Below are positions 36,669-46,664 of a stretch of 64,000 nucleotides of DNA, in pieces; within the stretch, counting starts at the first letter, position 1, and every line of letters starts with the position of its first letter. The position numbers were made by a program, and so were the translations under genes. The stretch spans positions 671,277-735,276 of the forward strand of contig NZ_CAKMTD010000001.1 in NCBI RefSeq assembly GCF_928391935.1, written 5' to 3'. The DNA comes from Rothia nasimurium. GTDB lineage: Bacteria; Actinomycetota; Actinomycetes; Actinomycetales; Micrococcaceae. The notes below the pieces were generated by a model. The model worked only from the letters and a program-made list of their open reading frames with translations. It was not told the DNA's origin and did no database searches.

Positions 36669-39122
36669 CTAGCTGTCGGCGATATGCCGGGGCTTGTCGT
36701 CCTCGTCTACCTCTTGACGCCCAAAGGGCCACCACCAGGCGGCGTCCCCCAGTAGGTACATAGTGGCGGGAATAAAGGTGGTGCGGATCAAGAAGGCGTC
36801 CATGGCCACGCCCAGGGCCAGGGCGAGGCCGATGGGGCGAATCACGGTGAGGTGGGAGAAGACAAAGCCCGCAAAAACAGCGATCATGATGATGCCGCAG
36901 GCTGTCACGACGGCCTTGCCCTGCTTGTAGCCCAGGATCACGGATTCGTAGGAGGTGTGCCCGGCCAGCTTGGCGTCGCGCATACCGGAGACGATAAAGA
37001 TTTGGTAGTCGACGGAGAGGCCAAAGAGGATGCCGATGAGCAGAATCGGCAGGAAGGCCAGGATGGGACCTGGCTGGGTGACGCCGAGGACGTCCCCGAG
37101 CCAGCCCCACTGGTAGACAGCGACGACAGCGCCGAATGAGGCCAGTGTGGACAACAGGAACCCGAAGGTCGCCATCACCGGGATGAGGATAGACCTGAAG
37201 ACTATGGCCATCAAGATCAAGCAGAGTGCGATGACTACCGTGAGGTAGATCGGTACTGAGGTTGCGATGCGCTCTGAAATTTCGATGTTTGCAACCGTTT
37301 GGCCGGTCAGGCCGATGCTCGTTGCGGTGGCCTTCTCAACAGCTTCTTCTTTCTCCAGCATGGAGTTCACCGTGTTGAGGGTGCTTTCAGTGGAGGGGCC
37401 TTCCTCGGGGAAGAAGGCGACTACAGCGGTACTGTTGTCTTCGCTGGTTGAGAGGATGGCAACGCTGTCGATCCGGTTGTTTTTCAAGCGGTCTGCTGCG
37501 TCGAGGGCGACGTTTCGGAGGCGGTTTTCATCACCGGGAACTGCCAGGGTGACAGCAGCCATGATGGGGCCGTTGAAGCCTTCGCCGAAGTTGTCTGAGA
37601 TGGTGTGGTAGGCCTTGTAGGCGGTGGTGTCGGGGTGCTGGTAGGAGCCGTCGGGTAGCCCCAGCCGCAGGGAGGTGGTGGGAATGATGGCGATGAGGAG
37701 GAGGCCAATGGAGGCCAGGGTGAGTAGGCCGGGGAAGCGGGTGAAAATGCCGGCCCAGCCGGTGGGGGTGGTATCGAGGGAGGCGACGGCTTCCTTGCGG
37801 CTGGTGGGGGTTACGGTTTGCTCGATGCGCTGGGTTTCGTCGAGGAGGGCGCGGTCTGCGCGGGAGAGGAGCCTGGTGCCAAGCAGGGAGAGGCAGGCTG
37901 GGACGAGGGTGACGGAGGCCAGGACGACCAGGGCAACGGAGAAGGCCCCTGCAAGGCCCATCACGGTGAGGAAGGGAAGTCCGGTGATGCTGAGTGCAGA
38001 CAGGGCGATGATGTTGGTTGCCCCGGCGTAGATGACGGAGTGGCCTGCTGTGGAGTTGGCTGTTGCAACCGCGTCGATGACGCTCCGGCCGTCCCTGAGC
38101 TCTTCGAGGTAGCGGTAGAGGATCAGCAGGGCGTAGTCGATTCCAACGCCGAGGCCCAGCATGAGGGCGAGGACGGGGTCGGTGGGGGTCATGCCAATGA
38201 AGGCTGTGCTGGTATAGACCAGGGCGACGGCGGTTCCTGCCCCGATGAGTGCCAGCACGAGGGGCAGGCCTGCGGCCAGGACAGCCCGGAGGGTTACAAA
38301 GAGAACGATCAGGGCAACGATCAGACCGATGATTTCAGAAGCGCCCATGATGTCGCTGACGTCTTGGGCCAGTTCGTTACTGAAGTCTACGGTCAGTCCT
38401 ACGTCAGTGAGCTGGCTGAAGGTGGCCATGAGGCTGTCGCGCAGCTCGGGGGGCAGGGAGTTGGAGTCTTGGTTGAAGGAGAGAGGGATGAGGGCGACGG
38501 TACGGTCGTCGTTAACCACCGACATAGTTCCGGCTGATGCCCGTTCCCGTTCGGCGAGTTTGAATTCTTCAGTTTGGATGCGCAGGGTTTCTTTGGCCTG
38601 GGCGAGGGCGAGGGCCTGTTCCTGGAGGGCAGCTTCCCTGCTGGCTAGTTCTTCGGGGCTGAGGCCTTCGGTGGGCTGGTTGCGGGCTTCTTCGAGGGCT
38701 TTTTCACCGTCGGCTACCTGGGCGCTGGCTTCGTTAAAACGGGTTTCGGCTTCGTTGAAGGCGGTTTGAAGTTCTTTGACGGCTTGTTCGACGGTGAAGG
38801 GGTCGATGATGCTGACGACTTCATCGTGTTCTAAGGCTTCAGCAATTGCTTCAACGACCCTGGTTTGCTGCTCTTCGGTAAAGGAGGAGGGTGATGAGAG
38901 GACGACGAAGGCGTTGGATATGCCGTTTTCTGGGATTTTGTTTTGGAGTTCCGTCCTCACGTGCTCAAATTCGGCTCCGGGCATGGTGTAGCTGGCGGTG
39001 GGGCCTTTGGCTAGGGTGAGGGCGCCTGTACCGGCGAGGGTCAGGGCCAGGATCCAGAGGATCAGGACGAGACGGGCGTGACGGGCAACGACGTAGCCGA
39101 GGGTTCGAAGGAGGCCGATCAT
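36669..39122 (-). CDS. MMPL/RND-family membrane transporter
   Basis: 817 residues. First helix (about 15-37), then an extracellular domain (40-240) with a coiled-coil stretch (about 110-195, Glu/Ala-rich), helices 2-6 (250-400), a second extracellular domain (470-590) and helices 8-12 (600-790). Conserved features include GLGVGIDYALLILYR and its second-half equivalent GILFGLSVDYQIFIVSGMRD, the proton-relay Asp-Tyr pairs of MMPL proteins. Usually exports lipids or hydrophobic compounds. It is followed upstream by a hypothetical gene 18 bp away on the same strand. Confidence 0.9.
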   Translation of the reverse strand: MIGLLRTLGYVVARHARLVLILWILALTLAGTGALTLAKGPTASYTMPGAEFEHVRTELQNKIPENGISNAFVVLSSPSSFTEEQQTRVVEAIAEALEHDEVVSIIDPFTVEQAVKELQTAFNEAETRFNEASAQVADGEKALEEARNQPTEGLSPEELASREAALQEQALALAQAKETLRIQTEEFKLAERERASAGTMSVVNDDRTVALIPLSFNQDSNSLPPELRDSLMATFSQLTDVGLTVDFSNELAQDVSDIMGASEIIGLIVALIVLFVTLRAVLAAGLPLVLALIGAGTAVALVYTSTAFIGMTPTDPVLALMLGLGVGIDYALLILYRYLEELRDGRSVIDAVATANSTAGHSVIYAGATNIIALSALSITGLPFLTVMGLAGAFSVALVVLASVTLVPACLSLLGTRLLSRADRALLDETQRIEQTVTPTSRKEAVASLDTTPTGWAGIFTRFPGLLTLASIGLLLIAIIPTTSLRLGLPDGSYQHPDTTAYKAYHTISDNFGEGFNGPIMAAVTLAVPGDENRLRNVALDAADRLKNNRIDSVAILSTSEDNSTAVVAFFPEEGPSTESTLNTVNSMLEKEEAVEKATATSIGLTGQTVANIEISERIATSVPIYLTVVIALCLILMAIVFRSILIPVMATFGFLLSTLASFGAVVAVYQWGWLGDVLGVTQPGPILAFLPILLIGILFGLSVDYQIFIVSGMRDAKLAGHTSYESVILGYKQGKAVVTACGIIMIAVFAGFVFSHLTVIRPIGLALALGVAMDAFLIRTTFIPATMYLLGDAAWWWPFGRQEVDEDDKPRHIADS

Positions 39123-39140
39123 GGGGTGTCTTTTCGGGGC

Positions 39141-40433
39141 TTAGGAGCTTGATTCTGCGAGGTTGATGAGTTCACGCACCTGTTCCATGGGCAAGGTTGC
39201 GTGGGGGGCGAGGGCGTTGATGCGTAGGGCAGGGCTGGTGCTTGAGGCAATGAGTTTGAGGACGTCGAGGGCGGGGGCGCTGCGGACCTGGAGGGTGGGG
39301 TCCAGGGCTGCGATATCTGCGACGGAGGTGAAGACGAGGGCGTGGGGTTCACTGCCTTCGTCGGGTTTGACCATGATGGGGCGGCCAGCAGAATCGTCGG
39401 GGCGCACTGCGAAGAGCAGGATTGATGAGGGGGCGGCCAGGGCGAGGAGTAGGTTGTGCATGTTTTCTTCGCTGAGGGCCCGCTGGGCTGCCAGGTTATG
39501 GGGTGAGGAGAGGACCCACTGGATTTGAGGTTTTTCAACGAAGCATTCGTGGCTGCTGCCTGGGTCGATGACGAGGACGTCGATGGTGGGGTCTTGGGCG
39601 ACCTGCATGTAGACCTTGGCGGCGGGTTCGACGGCCAGGCGGGCCTGGGCCTGGCCGAGGCTGGCTGAGTAGGAGGTGGCTGCCTGGGCGCTGCTGTAGG
39701 CGGTGAGGGCTCTCATGCCGTTGGCTAGGCGGAGTACCTGGTAGTTGATGTGGGGTTGGCCTGCTTCGTTGGTGGTGGACTGGGTGATGTCCATGATGAG
39801 GTGGCCACCCTGGGCTGTGCGCACGACGTTGGCGAGGGCCTGTTCGGTGCGGTTGGTTTCAAAGGCCTTGAGGGCGTCTGTGAGGTGGGTGTTGATGGGG
39901 CCCTGGGGCAGGGGGCCGGCCTGGGTGGCACGCGGGTCTGCGGTTGCGAGGCGGGCTGCTGCCCAGATGGGGGTGTGCTCGTCGGTGCGGCTGAATTCTG
40001 TGAAGTGGGCCCGGATGTCTTCTGTTGTGTAGGGGCCTTCGTCGCCCAGGGCTGCGGGTTCAAGCATGCGGTTGTAGGAGGCCCCGATGCTGTAGGAGGG
40101 GGTGGGCCAGCCGCTTGCGGCGATAACGATGGAGGCTGTGAGCCAGGTGCCCTCGTTTTCGACGTAGGCGGCCTCTTGAAGTTTCTTGATTTCGGGGAGC
40201 ACGGGGCTGCCGTCCTTGATGGGGCCGACGCTGCCTACGGTGTCTGTGTCGTCCCGGGTTTCGGTGATGCGGGCGAAGACGGCATGGGCGTGGGGTTTGA
40301 GGTCAAGGACGAGTTCACTCCAGCCGGGTTCCACTGAGACAACGCCGAGGAGCCAACTGCCGATGGCGTTGAGGGCTTCTTGGAGCTTGGCGGGGCGTTC
40401 TTCTGGGGTGTAGCGGGGGGTGGGCTGAGGCAT
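39141..40433 (-). CDS. hypothetical protein with SseB-like domains
   Basis: 430 residues, no membrane segment. The middle and C-terminal parts (about 220-285 and 335-430) resemble SseB N-terminal-like domains: RALTAYSSAQAATSYS with VYMQVAQDPTIDVLVIDPGS, and HALVFTSVADIAALDP with ALDVLKLIASSTSPALRINA. The N-terminal ~130 residues (ALNAIGSWLLGVVSVEPGWS, TWLTASIVIAASGWPTPSYS) weakly recall YezG/DUF600 immunity-type proteins. Cotranscribed with the MMPL gene downstream (18 bp). Function unknown. Confidence 0.65.
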   Translation of the reverse strand: MPQPTPRYTPEERPAKLQEALNAIGSWLLGVVSVEPGWSELVLDLKPHAHAVFARITETRDDTDTVGSVGPIKDGSPVLPEIKKLQEAAYVENEGTWLTASIVIAASGWPTPSYSIGASYNRMLEPAALGDEGPYTTEDIRAHFTEFSRTDEHTPIWAAARLATADPRATQAGPLPQGPINTHLTDALKAFETNRTEQALANVVRTAQGGHLIMDITQSTTNEAGQPHINYQVLRLANGMRALTAYSSAQAATSYSASLGQAQARLAVEPAAKVYMQVAQDPTIDVLVIDPGSSHECFVEKPQIQWVLSSPHNLAAQRALSEENMHNLLLALAAPSSILLFAVRPDDSAGRPIMVKPDEGSEPHALVFTSVADIAALDPTLQVRSAPALDVLKLIASSTSPALRINALAPHATLPMEQVRELINLAESSS

Positions 40434-40616
40434 GTCTTCCTAGCTGCGTGCTGGGGCCGGACGGGCTCCCCCCGGGCGGGGGTTGTCTGGGCGGCTTTTG
40501 TTTATATTTCTCACTATTAAAGCAAGATTTGGGCGGTCAGGGCGCTGGCCTGTTCTTTTTGTGGCAAAAACAGCACAGAGGCAGGGTTGAAAGGTGCGCT
40601 GGAACGGCTGACTTGC

Positions 40617-40622
40617 TAGCCT
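40617..40622 (+). promoter_or_regulatory. -10 box of the 40629 gene
   Basis: TAGCCT lies exactly 6 nt before the ATG at 40629, and no SD is present, suggesting a leaderless mRNA. Confidence 0.5.
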
Positions 40623-40628
40623 TGTCGT

Positions 40629-41957
40629 ATGACTAAATCACTGCAGGATCTGATTGACGATTCAATCTTTTTGTCCACTGAATACCAGGCTCGCCTCGCT
40701 GAGGTCAGCGGCGATTCTGAATGGACGGTGGATTTTTCTGCACCGTCCTTCACCCTGAAATCTGATGCCTCCGTCAGCCTGACCCCCTACCTGTTGGGTA
40801 CTGAGTCAGAGAAGCGCGGATCATGGATTTGGTCGTGGAAGGAACTCGGCTACTTCCCCGACGCTGTTGTTTCTGCTGCGATGCAGGCCCGCGAGGGCGG
40901 TCAGGTGCATTCTGTAGCTGAGCTGACCACCGATGAGCTCCCCCTCGACTCAGGTCTGGCCCGCAAGCTCACCCTGGCGTCCAAGGCCCTCACCGGCATT
41001 TACGCCCACTACCCCGTCACCGCCGGGGCTGGCGTCCGCGCCTGGATCCTGCTGGAAGGCCCCGAACTCGAATTGGGCGCCCCCACCGTCAACCGTATGG
41101 GCCAGGTCATGGCCCAGGCCCTGCAGACCGGCACTGCCGTTGACCACCTGCGGGCTGTCGATTCCTACGCCAAGCTGCGCGGCGCCCACATTTCCTGGGA
41201 TACCGAAGCTACCGCTGTCATTACCGCCTCCGACGGGGCCCTCCGCCTCTGGTTCGACCAGGGCAAGATCTCCGGAATCGAATCAGCTGAACCTGAGGTT
41301 GACGCAGCTGAACTGAACCGTCTGGCAGCCCAAGCCCAGGACCACCGTGAACAGCTTGAGTCAGAGCGTCGGGAGATCCAGGCCCTGGCCGCCCGCGAAG
41401 CAGCAGCCCAGCTTGCCGCCCGCGAAGAAGCATCACGCCAGGCAGCAGAAGAAGCTGCCCGTGAGGACGAAGCCCGCGCCGAAGCCGCCCGCGCTGCTGA
41501 GGCTGAACAGCTGGCAGCCGAAGAAGCTGCCCGTGAGGCCCGTGACCTTGAGGTCGAGGCCGTCGCTGAACAGCCCGAGGCAGGCGACCTTGCCCAGGCT
41601 GAAGACGAGGTTGAGGGCACTATCACCACCGACCGTGTCTACCCCAACGTTGAAGATCCTTACGACCAGGAACCTGCTGAAGATGTTCAGCCCGGCCGCG
41701 TCACCACCAGCGCTATCGCTGATGAAGATATCGTCCGTGAAGAAGAGCCTGCCGCTGAGGTTGAAGAAGCAGCACAGGCTGAGGATCTTCCTGCCGGCTA
41801 CGAATCAGTGGAGGAGGACGAGCCCGTCCGTCCTGCTGCTGAAATTCGGGTCGCTGGTTCTGCCCCCGACCTTGAGGCTGAACGCGCTGAGGCCGCTGCC
41901 CGCCCCAAGCCCAAGGAAGAAAAGAAGGGCTTCTTCAGCCGCTTCTTCGGCCTCTAG
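40629..41957 (+). CDS. DUF6882-like protein with Ala/Glu-rich tail
   Basis: 442 residues. The N-terminal ~200 residues carry the pattern of DUF6882-type proteins: SEWTVDFSAPSFTLKSD, YLLGTESEKRGSWIWSWKEL. Residues ~215-310 are an Ala/Glu/Arg-rich probable coiled coil (REAAAQLAAREEASRQAAEE). An acidic disordered stretch follows, and the chain ends in KKGFFSRFFGL, an amphipathic Phe-rich motif that may contact a membrane. It is divergent from the SseB-like gene. Role unknown. Confidence 0.7.
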   Translation: MTKSLQDLIDDSIFLSTEYQARLAEVSGDSEWTVDFSAPSFTLKSDASVSLTPYLLGTESEKRGSWIWSWKELGYFPDAVVSAAMQAREGGQVHSVAELTTDELPLDSGLARKLTLASKALTGIYAHYPVTAGAGVRAWILLEGPELELGAPTVNRMGQVMAQALQTGTAVDHLRAVDSYAKLRGAHISWDTEATAVITASDGALRLWFDQGKISGIESAEPEVDAAELNRLAAQAQDHREQLESERREIQALAAREAAAQLAAREEASRQAAEEAAREDEARAEAARAAEAEQLAAEEAAREARDLEVEAVAEQPEAGDLAQAEDEVEGTITTDRVYPNVEDPYDQEPAEDVQPGRVTTSAIADEDIVREEEPAAEVEEAAQAEDLPAGYESVEEDEPVRPAAEIRVAGSAPDLEAERAEAAARPKPKEEKKGFFSRFFGL

Positions 41958-42104
41958 GCCCTCGCATAGAACACCTGCCAGTGGCTACCCGGTATGCATC
42001 GGGTAGCCACTTTCTCGTAGCGCCACCGGCCCGCCCCGCTGCAGGCCGCAGGCGCCCACCACCCCAAGCCCCACCACCGAGAGAAACATAAGGAAGACAG
42101 CGCG

Positions 42105-43073
42105 GTGAGCACAAGCAAAAACGAGCAGGTAGTAGGCGGCCTCTACGCCTTTTTCTGCTACCTGATCTGGGGGCTCTTCCCCCTCTACTTCATGCTGACA
42201 GCACCAGCCACTCCCCTAGAGATTGTGGCGGGCCGGGTGCTCTTTTCGCTGGTCTTCTGTTTAGCCCTGCTGCCGCTCACCCGGCAGGTCAAAAACCTGG
42301 TGGCGGTGCTAGGCAACCTGCGCCAGGTCGGCCTTCTGCTGATCGCTAGCCTGCTCATCTTCGGCAACTGGCTGCTCTACGTCATTGCCACCACCAGCAA
42401 CAACGTCATGGAAGCCTCCCTGGGCTACTACATCAACCCCATTGTCTCGGTCGCCCTAGGCGTAGTCTTCCTGGGTGAGCGCCTGCGCCCCCTCCAGTGG
42501 GCCGGTATCGGTGTTGCTGCGCTTGCGGTGCTGGTCATGGTGGTCTTGTACGGCTCAGTGCCCTGGCTGAGCTTGGGGCTGGCTTTTACTTTCGGTTTCT
42601 ACGGGCTGGTCAAGAAACGAATTGGGGCGGTGCCAGCCCTGGTCTCTTTGACCATGGAGACCCTGCTCCTGACCCCGCTAGCAGCTGTACTGATGTGGTA
42701 CTTTGCTGGCAGCGGCCAGCTCACCCTGCTGACAGAAGGCCCGGCCCATTTCTGGATTCTGGTAGCCAGCGGCGTACTCACAGCGGTGCCCCTGCTTCTC
42801 TTTGCGGGAGCCGCTGCCCGCGTCCCGCTCTCTGTGCTGGGCATGGTTCAATACGTTGGCCCCACCCTTCAGTTCCTCGTTGCCCTGTTCGTGACCCAGG
42901 AACACCTCTCAGCAGGCCGCTGGGCAGGCTTTGTGCTGGTGTGGGTCGCTGCGGCCTTCTTCATCACCGACTCCCTGCTCACCCAGCGCAGGGCACGAAC
43001 CCGCAAGCCGTCCGCTGAGGTTCCCTCCCCCGACACCAACACCGGTATGCTGCCCCAGATTAAGAACGACTAG
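42105..43073 (+). CDS. rarD: RarD-family EamA transporter
   Basis: 322 residues, ten membrane helices in two EamA repeats. Opens with GGLYAFFCYLIWGLFPLYFM and contains NWLLYVIATTSNNVMEASLGYYINPIV, the RarD signature. GTG start with AAGGA upstream. A predicted permease; the family is named from chloramphenicol sensitivity but the substrate is not established. Confidence 0.9.
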   Translation: MSTSKNEQVVGGLYAFFCYLIWGLFPLYFMLTAPATPLEIVAGRVLFSLVFCLALLPLTRQVKNLVAVLGNLRQVGLLLIASLLIFGNWLLYVIATTSNNVMEASLGYYINPIVSVALGVVFLGERLRPLQWAGIGVAALAVLVMVVLYGSVPWLSLGLAFTFGFYGLVKKRIGAVPALVSLTMETLLLTPLAAVLMWYFAGSGQLTLLTEGPAHFWILVASGVLTAVPLLLFAGAAARVPLSVLGMVQYVGPTLQFLVALFVTQEHLSAGRWAGFVLVWVAAAFFITDSLLTQRRARTRKPSAEVPSPDTNTGMLPQIKND

Positions 43074-43120
43074 GCAAAATCAAAGTCGGCTGAGACAGCC
43101 CCACAGAAAAACAAGCATAC

Positions 43121-43164
43121 AAAAGCAGCCCAGGCCCGCATTCAAGGGGTCTGGGCTGCTTTTA
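43121..43164. terminator. terminator between rarD and the ABC operon
   Basis: AAAAGCAGCCCAGGCCC pairs with GGTCTGGGCTGCTTTT and serves both convergent transcripts. Confidence 0.88.
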
Positions 43165-43183
43165 TGCTCTGGCGGTGCTGAAT

Positions 43184-43945
43184 CTACTGGGCGGTGGGGT
43201 TGAGCACGCGGGAGAGGAAGAGCTTGGTGCGTTCGTGCTGGGGGTTGCCGATGACCTCATCGGAGGGGCCCTCTTCAACCACCACGCCGCCGTCCATGAA
43301 GACCACGCGGTCAGCGACGTCACGGGCGAAGGCCATCTCATGGGTCACCACGATCATGGTCATGCCCTCTGAGGCCAGCTGGCGCATAATGCCGAGGACG
43401 TCGCCGACGGTTTCGGGGTCCAGGGCGGAGGTCGGCTCGTCAAAGAGCATGAGGGCCGGGTTCATGGACAGGGCGCGGGCGATGGCGACGCGCTGCTGCT
43501 GACCGCCGGAGAGCTGGTCGGGGTGGCGGGCAGCCTTATCGGCCAGGCCCACTTTTTCGAGGTTGGCCAGGGCGATTTTCTGGGCTTCTGCCTTGGATCG
43601 CTTGAGCACCTTGATCTGGGCGACGGTGCAGTTTTCGAGCACGGTCAGGTGGGGGAAGAGGTTGAACTGCTGGAAGACCATGCCGACGGAGCGGCGCATG
43701 GCGTCGATGTCGACGTCGGGGTCGGTGACGGCGTGACCGGCAACCTCGATGGTGCCGGAGTTGGGGGTTTCGAGCAGGTTGACGCAGCGTAGCAGGGTGG
43801 ACTTGCCGGAGCCGGAGGGGCCGATGAGGCAGACGACCTCGCCGGGGGCGACAGAGACGTTGATTCCCTTGAGAACCTCGACCTCGCCGTAGGACTTGTG
43901 CAGGTCTGTGATGGTGACAGAGGCCGGTGCAGTCTGTTCAGTCAT
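43184..43945 (-). CDS. polar amino acid ABC transporter, ATP-binding protein
   Basis: 253 residues. Walker [13 protein letters not shown]-loop [15 protein letters not shown], signature [13 protein letters not shown], Walker [15 protein letters not shown] and switch histidine VVTHEMAF. Belongs to the GlnQ/HisP subgroup. It is the last gene of a permease-binding protein-ATPase operon read right to left. Confidence 0.95.
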   Translation of the reverse strand: MTEQTAPASVTITDLHKSYGEVEVLKGINVSVAPGEVVCLIGPSGSGKSTLLRCVNLLETPNSGTIEVAGHAVTDPDVDIDAMRRSVGMVFQQFNLFPHLTVLENCTVAQIKVLKRSKAEAQKIALANLEKVGLADKAARHPDQLSGGQQQRVAIARALSMNPALMLFDEPTSALDPETVGDVLGIMRQLASEGMTMIVVTHEMAFARDVADRVVFMDGGVVVEEGPSDEVIGNPQHERTKLFLSRVLNPTAQ

Positions 43946-43976
43946 AGTGTTGTTTCCTAGGTGGTTTCGAGGGGCG

Positions 43977-44771
43977 TTACTTGCGGGAGCGGGCCTTGGT
44001 GCGCTTTTCGAAGTAGCGGGCCAGGAAGCCGAGGGGGACGGTAATGATCAGGTAGCAGGCACCGGCGATGACCAGCGGGGTGAGGCCCGCCCCGGACGCT
44101 GAGATTCCCTCGCGGCCGAACTTGGTCAGTTCGTACTGGGCCACTGACATACCCAGCAGGTAGACCAGGGATGAGTCCTTAGTCAGCAGGATCACTTCAT
44201 TGGTCAGCGGGGGCAGGACGATGCGGAAGGCCTGGGGAATGATGACGGTAACCATGGCCCGGGTATGGCTCATACCCAGGGAGCGGGCGGCCTCGTACTG
44301 GCCCTTGGGCACAGCTTCAAGACCGGCACGCAGGACCTCGCCGATGTAGGCAGCTGACACCATGCCCAGGGCAAGCATGACGGTGACGTAGTTGTTCAGG
44401 CGCAGGCCGAAGGCCAGGGGAATACCGTAGCCAAAGGCAATGAAGACCAGGAGGGCGGGCAGGCCGCGGAAGAGCTCGATGTAGAGGGTAGACAGCCAGC
44501 GGTAGGGGGCGATGGAGGAAATCTTCATCAGGGCCAGCAAAATACCGCCAGCTAGGCCGACGACGAAGCCCAGGGCCGTGTAAATCAGGGTGTTTTTGAG
44601 GGCTACCGTGATGATTCCGGGGAACTGGTTGGCAATAATCTCAGGGTTGAAAGCCTTATCGCGCAGGGTTCCCCAGTCGGCGACGACGAGGATGACGAGG
44701 GCGATGATAATCAGCAGGGCGTACTGGGCGTAGCGGGCGTAGTTCTGTTTCTGCCGGGTAGACAGGGCCAT
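43977..44771 (-). CDS. polar amino acid ABC transporter, permease
   Basis: 264 residues, about five membrane helices. The EAA loop reads [20 protein letters not shown] followed by [10 protein letters not shown], which docks to the ATPase. A basic tail (KRTKARSRK) ends the protein. Only one permease gene is present, so it probably works as a homodimer. Confidence 0.93.
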   Translation of the reverse strand: MALSTRQKQNYARYAQYALLIIIALVILVVADWGTLRDKAFNPEIIANQFPGIITVALKNTLIYTALGFVVGLAGGILLALMKISSIAPYRWLSTLYIELFRGLPALLVFIAFGYGIPLAFGLRLNNYVTVMLALGMVSAAYIGEVLRAGLEAVPKGQYEAARSLGMSHTRAMVTVIIPQAFRIVLPPLTNEVILLTKDSSLVYLLGMSVAQYELTKFGREGISASGAGLTPLVIAGACYLIITVPLGFLARYFEKRTKARSRK

Positions 44772-44880
44772 GGGCGGTTTTCCTTGGGGGACGCAGTGCG
44801 GGGGTAGGGCTGCTGGGTGCAGGCCTACCCCCCTTGGGTGAGGTTAGGGTCCGTCGGGTGAGGACGGGGTGGGTGCCAGT

Positions 44881-45651
44881 TTACTGGCTAACACCCAGGT
44901 ACTTCTCGCGGAGGTCTGCCAGGCGGCCGTCCTCTTCCATCTTCTTGAGGGTACCGTTGGCGGCCTCAAGCAGGGCGGTGTTGTCGGTAGCGACGGCGCC
45001 AGCGATCTTTTCACCGGTTTCGATTTCCTGGACGACGGAGAGGGTATCGTCGCTGGTCAGCATTTCTGACAGGACGGTGATGTTACCGACGATGGCGTCG
45101 ACCTGGCCGGTCTGAACGGCCTGCAACAGGAGGCCGTTGTCTTCGTACTGGACGGTTTCAGCGCCAGCTTCCTGGGCGTACTTTTCGCCGCTGGTTGCCT
45201 GCTGGACGCCAATCTTGCGGCCGGAGATATCGGCGTCGCTCTTGATGTCGGAGCCTGCCGGGACCAGGATAGCCAGGTTGTCGTCAACGTAGGAGTCGGT
45301 GAAGGTCATGACGGTGGCGCGTTCGTCGGTGACGGTGATACCGGAGAAGGCGATGTCGCACTGCTTGGAAGAGAGGGCCACACCGGACTGAATACCCTCA
45401 AAGGCAGTGGAGAACATTTCTGCCTCTACACCCAGGTCGGTAGCGATAGCGGCGGCGATGTCGGCGTCCAGACCAACGATCTTGCCGTTTTCTTCGTACT
45501 CGAAGGGGGCGTAGGGAGGGTTGGTGCAGACGGTGAGCTTGCCCTCATTGATGAGGGAGACGCCGGATGCGGTGGTGGTGCCGGTGCCAGATGAACCGCA
45601 GGCAGTCAGCAACAGGGCGGTTGCAGCAAGGGCGAAGGGAGCCTTCTTCAT
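44881..45651 (-). CDS. amino acid ABC transporter substrate-binding lipoprotein
   Basis: 256 residues from ATG 45651. Lipoprotein signal MKKAPFALAATALLLTAC, with the lipobox LTAC. Family 3 binding-protein motifs follow: LTVCTNPPYAPFEYEENGKI, GLDADIAAAIATDLGVEAE, the CDIAFSGITVTDERA ligand loop and TEQPERV-like hinge residues. Ligand not readable with certainty; polar or basic amino acid is likely. An upstream palindrome (45717-45752) may control the operon. Confidence 0.93.
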   Translation of the reverse strand: MKKAPFALAATALLLTACGSSGTGTTTASGVSLINEGKLTVCTNPPYAPFEYEENGKIVGLDADIAAAIATDLGVEAEMFSTAFEGIQSGVALSSKQCDIAFSGITVTDERATVMTFTDSYVDDNLAILVPAGSDIKSDADISGRKIGVQQATSGEKYAQEAGAETVQYEDNGLLLQAVQTGQVDAIVGNITVLSEMLTSDDTLSVVQEIETGEKIAGAVATDNTALLEAANGTLKKMEEDGRLADLREKYLGVSQ

Positions 45652-45716
45652 GGGTGAACCTCTATCGGTAGGTGCTGGTGAATGTGTTTTGCTTTGTGCT
45701 TTATTCTGCACCGACA

Positions 45717-45752
45717 AATGAATAAATGCAAACATGTGCATGATTATTCATT
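45717..45752. promoter_or_regulatory. large palindrome upstream of the ABC importer
   Basis: AATGAATAA-ATGCA on the left faces TGCAT-(ga)TTATTCATT on the right, a 36-bp near-perfect inverted repeat 66 bp before the binding-protein start. TGAATAA/TTATTCA half sites with TGCAT resemble ArgR boxes, which would fit an arginine or related amino acid importer. Could also be a GntR- or other-family operator. Confidence 0.55.
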
Positions 45753-45884
45753 AGGTGTTGCCCACCCCCACTCCCCCACAGCACGGCCCCAGCCCAGCCG
45801 GGTAGGCCCCGTCCGACCCCTCCCCGGTGTTTCGTAGCCCACCAGAACATGTGCTTTGACGGTAAACATGACAAAATAACTAGG

Positions 45885-46583
45885 GTGAACCGAGCAGACC
45901 TTTCCAAAAAGACCACCGACATCTCTTCCATGTTCGATCAGGTAGCCGAACGCTACGACCTGATGAACGGCATCATGTCCCTGGGCCAGCACATCTACTG
46001 GCGCAAGCAGACCGTCGCCGCCGTAGACGCCAAGCCCGGGCAGAAAGTCCTCGACGTTGCCGCAGGAACCGGCACCTCCTCTGAGCCCTTTGCCGACGCC
46101 GGGGTCAAGGTCATTGCCGCCGACCTCTCCGAGGGCATGCTGGCAGTAGGACGCCGCCGTCGCCCCGACATCGAGTTCGTCCAGGCCGACGTCACCGCCC
46201 TCCCCTTTGCCGACGAAGAGTTCGACGCCGTCACCATGAGCTACGGGCTACGGAACGTCGCCGACTACCCCCAGGCCCTGCGCGAACTCTACCGCGTCAC
46301 CAAGCCCGGCGGCCGCATCGTCATCAACGAATTCTCCACCCCCACCTTCGGCCCCTTCCGCGCTATCTACCGCAACTACATCATGAAGCTAATCCCGCCG
46401 GTAGCCCGCGCCGTCTCCTCCAACCCCGAAAGCTACGAGTACCTGGCCGAATCTATTCTGGCCTGGCCCAACCAGGACGAACTAGCCCGCCACTTCACCG
46501 AAGCAGGCTGGCAGAACGTTCAGTACAAGAACCTAACCGGCGGTATCGTCGCCCTCCACCGGGCCTACAAGCCCACCGCCTAA
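45885..46583 (+). CDS. menG: demethylmenaquinone methyltransferase
   Basis: About 232 residues from GTG 45885 (MNRADLSKKTTDISSMFDQV). SAM-binding VLDVAAGTGTSSEPFADAG, then VTMSYGLRNVADYPQALREL and YYGLRN-type family motif, typical of UbiE/MenG. It performs the last step of menaquinone synthesis. Next to a long-chain polyprenyl synthase and near menD/menC/menB. Confidence 0.93.
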   Translation: MNRADLSKKTTDISSMFDQVAERYDLMNGIMSLGQHIYWRKQTVAAVDAKPGQKVLDVAAGTGTSSEPFADAGVKVIAADLSEGMLAVGRRRRPDIEFVQADVTALPFADEEFDAVTMSYGLRNVADYPQALRELYRVTKPGGRIVINEFSTPTFGPFRAIYRNYIMKLIPPVARAVSSNPESYEYLAESILAWPNQDELARHFTEAGWQNVQYKNLTGGIVALHRAYKPTA

Positions 46584-46664
46584 CCCTGGCGTCACCAGCC
46601 TTACCAGGTACACTTATTAAGCCCGCCCAGATGTCAGCCAGACGGCTAGAGATACCAACAAGAA

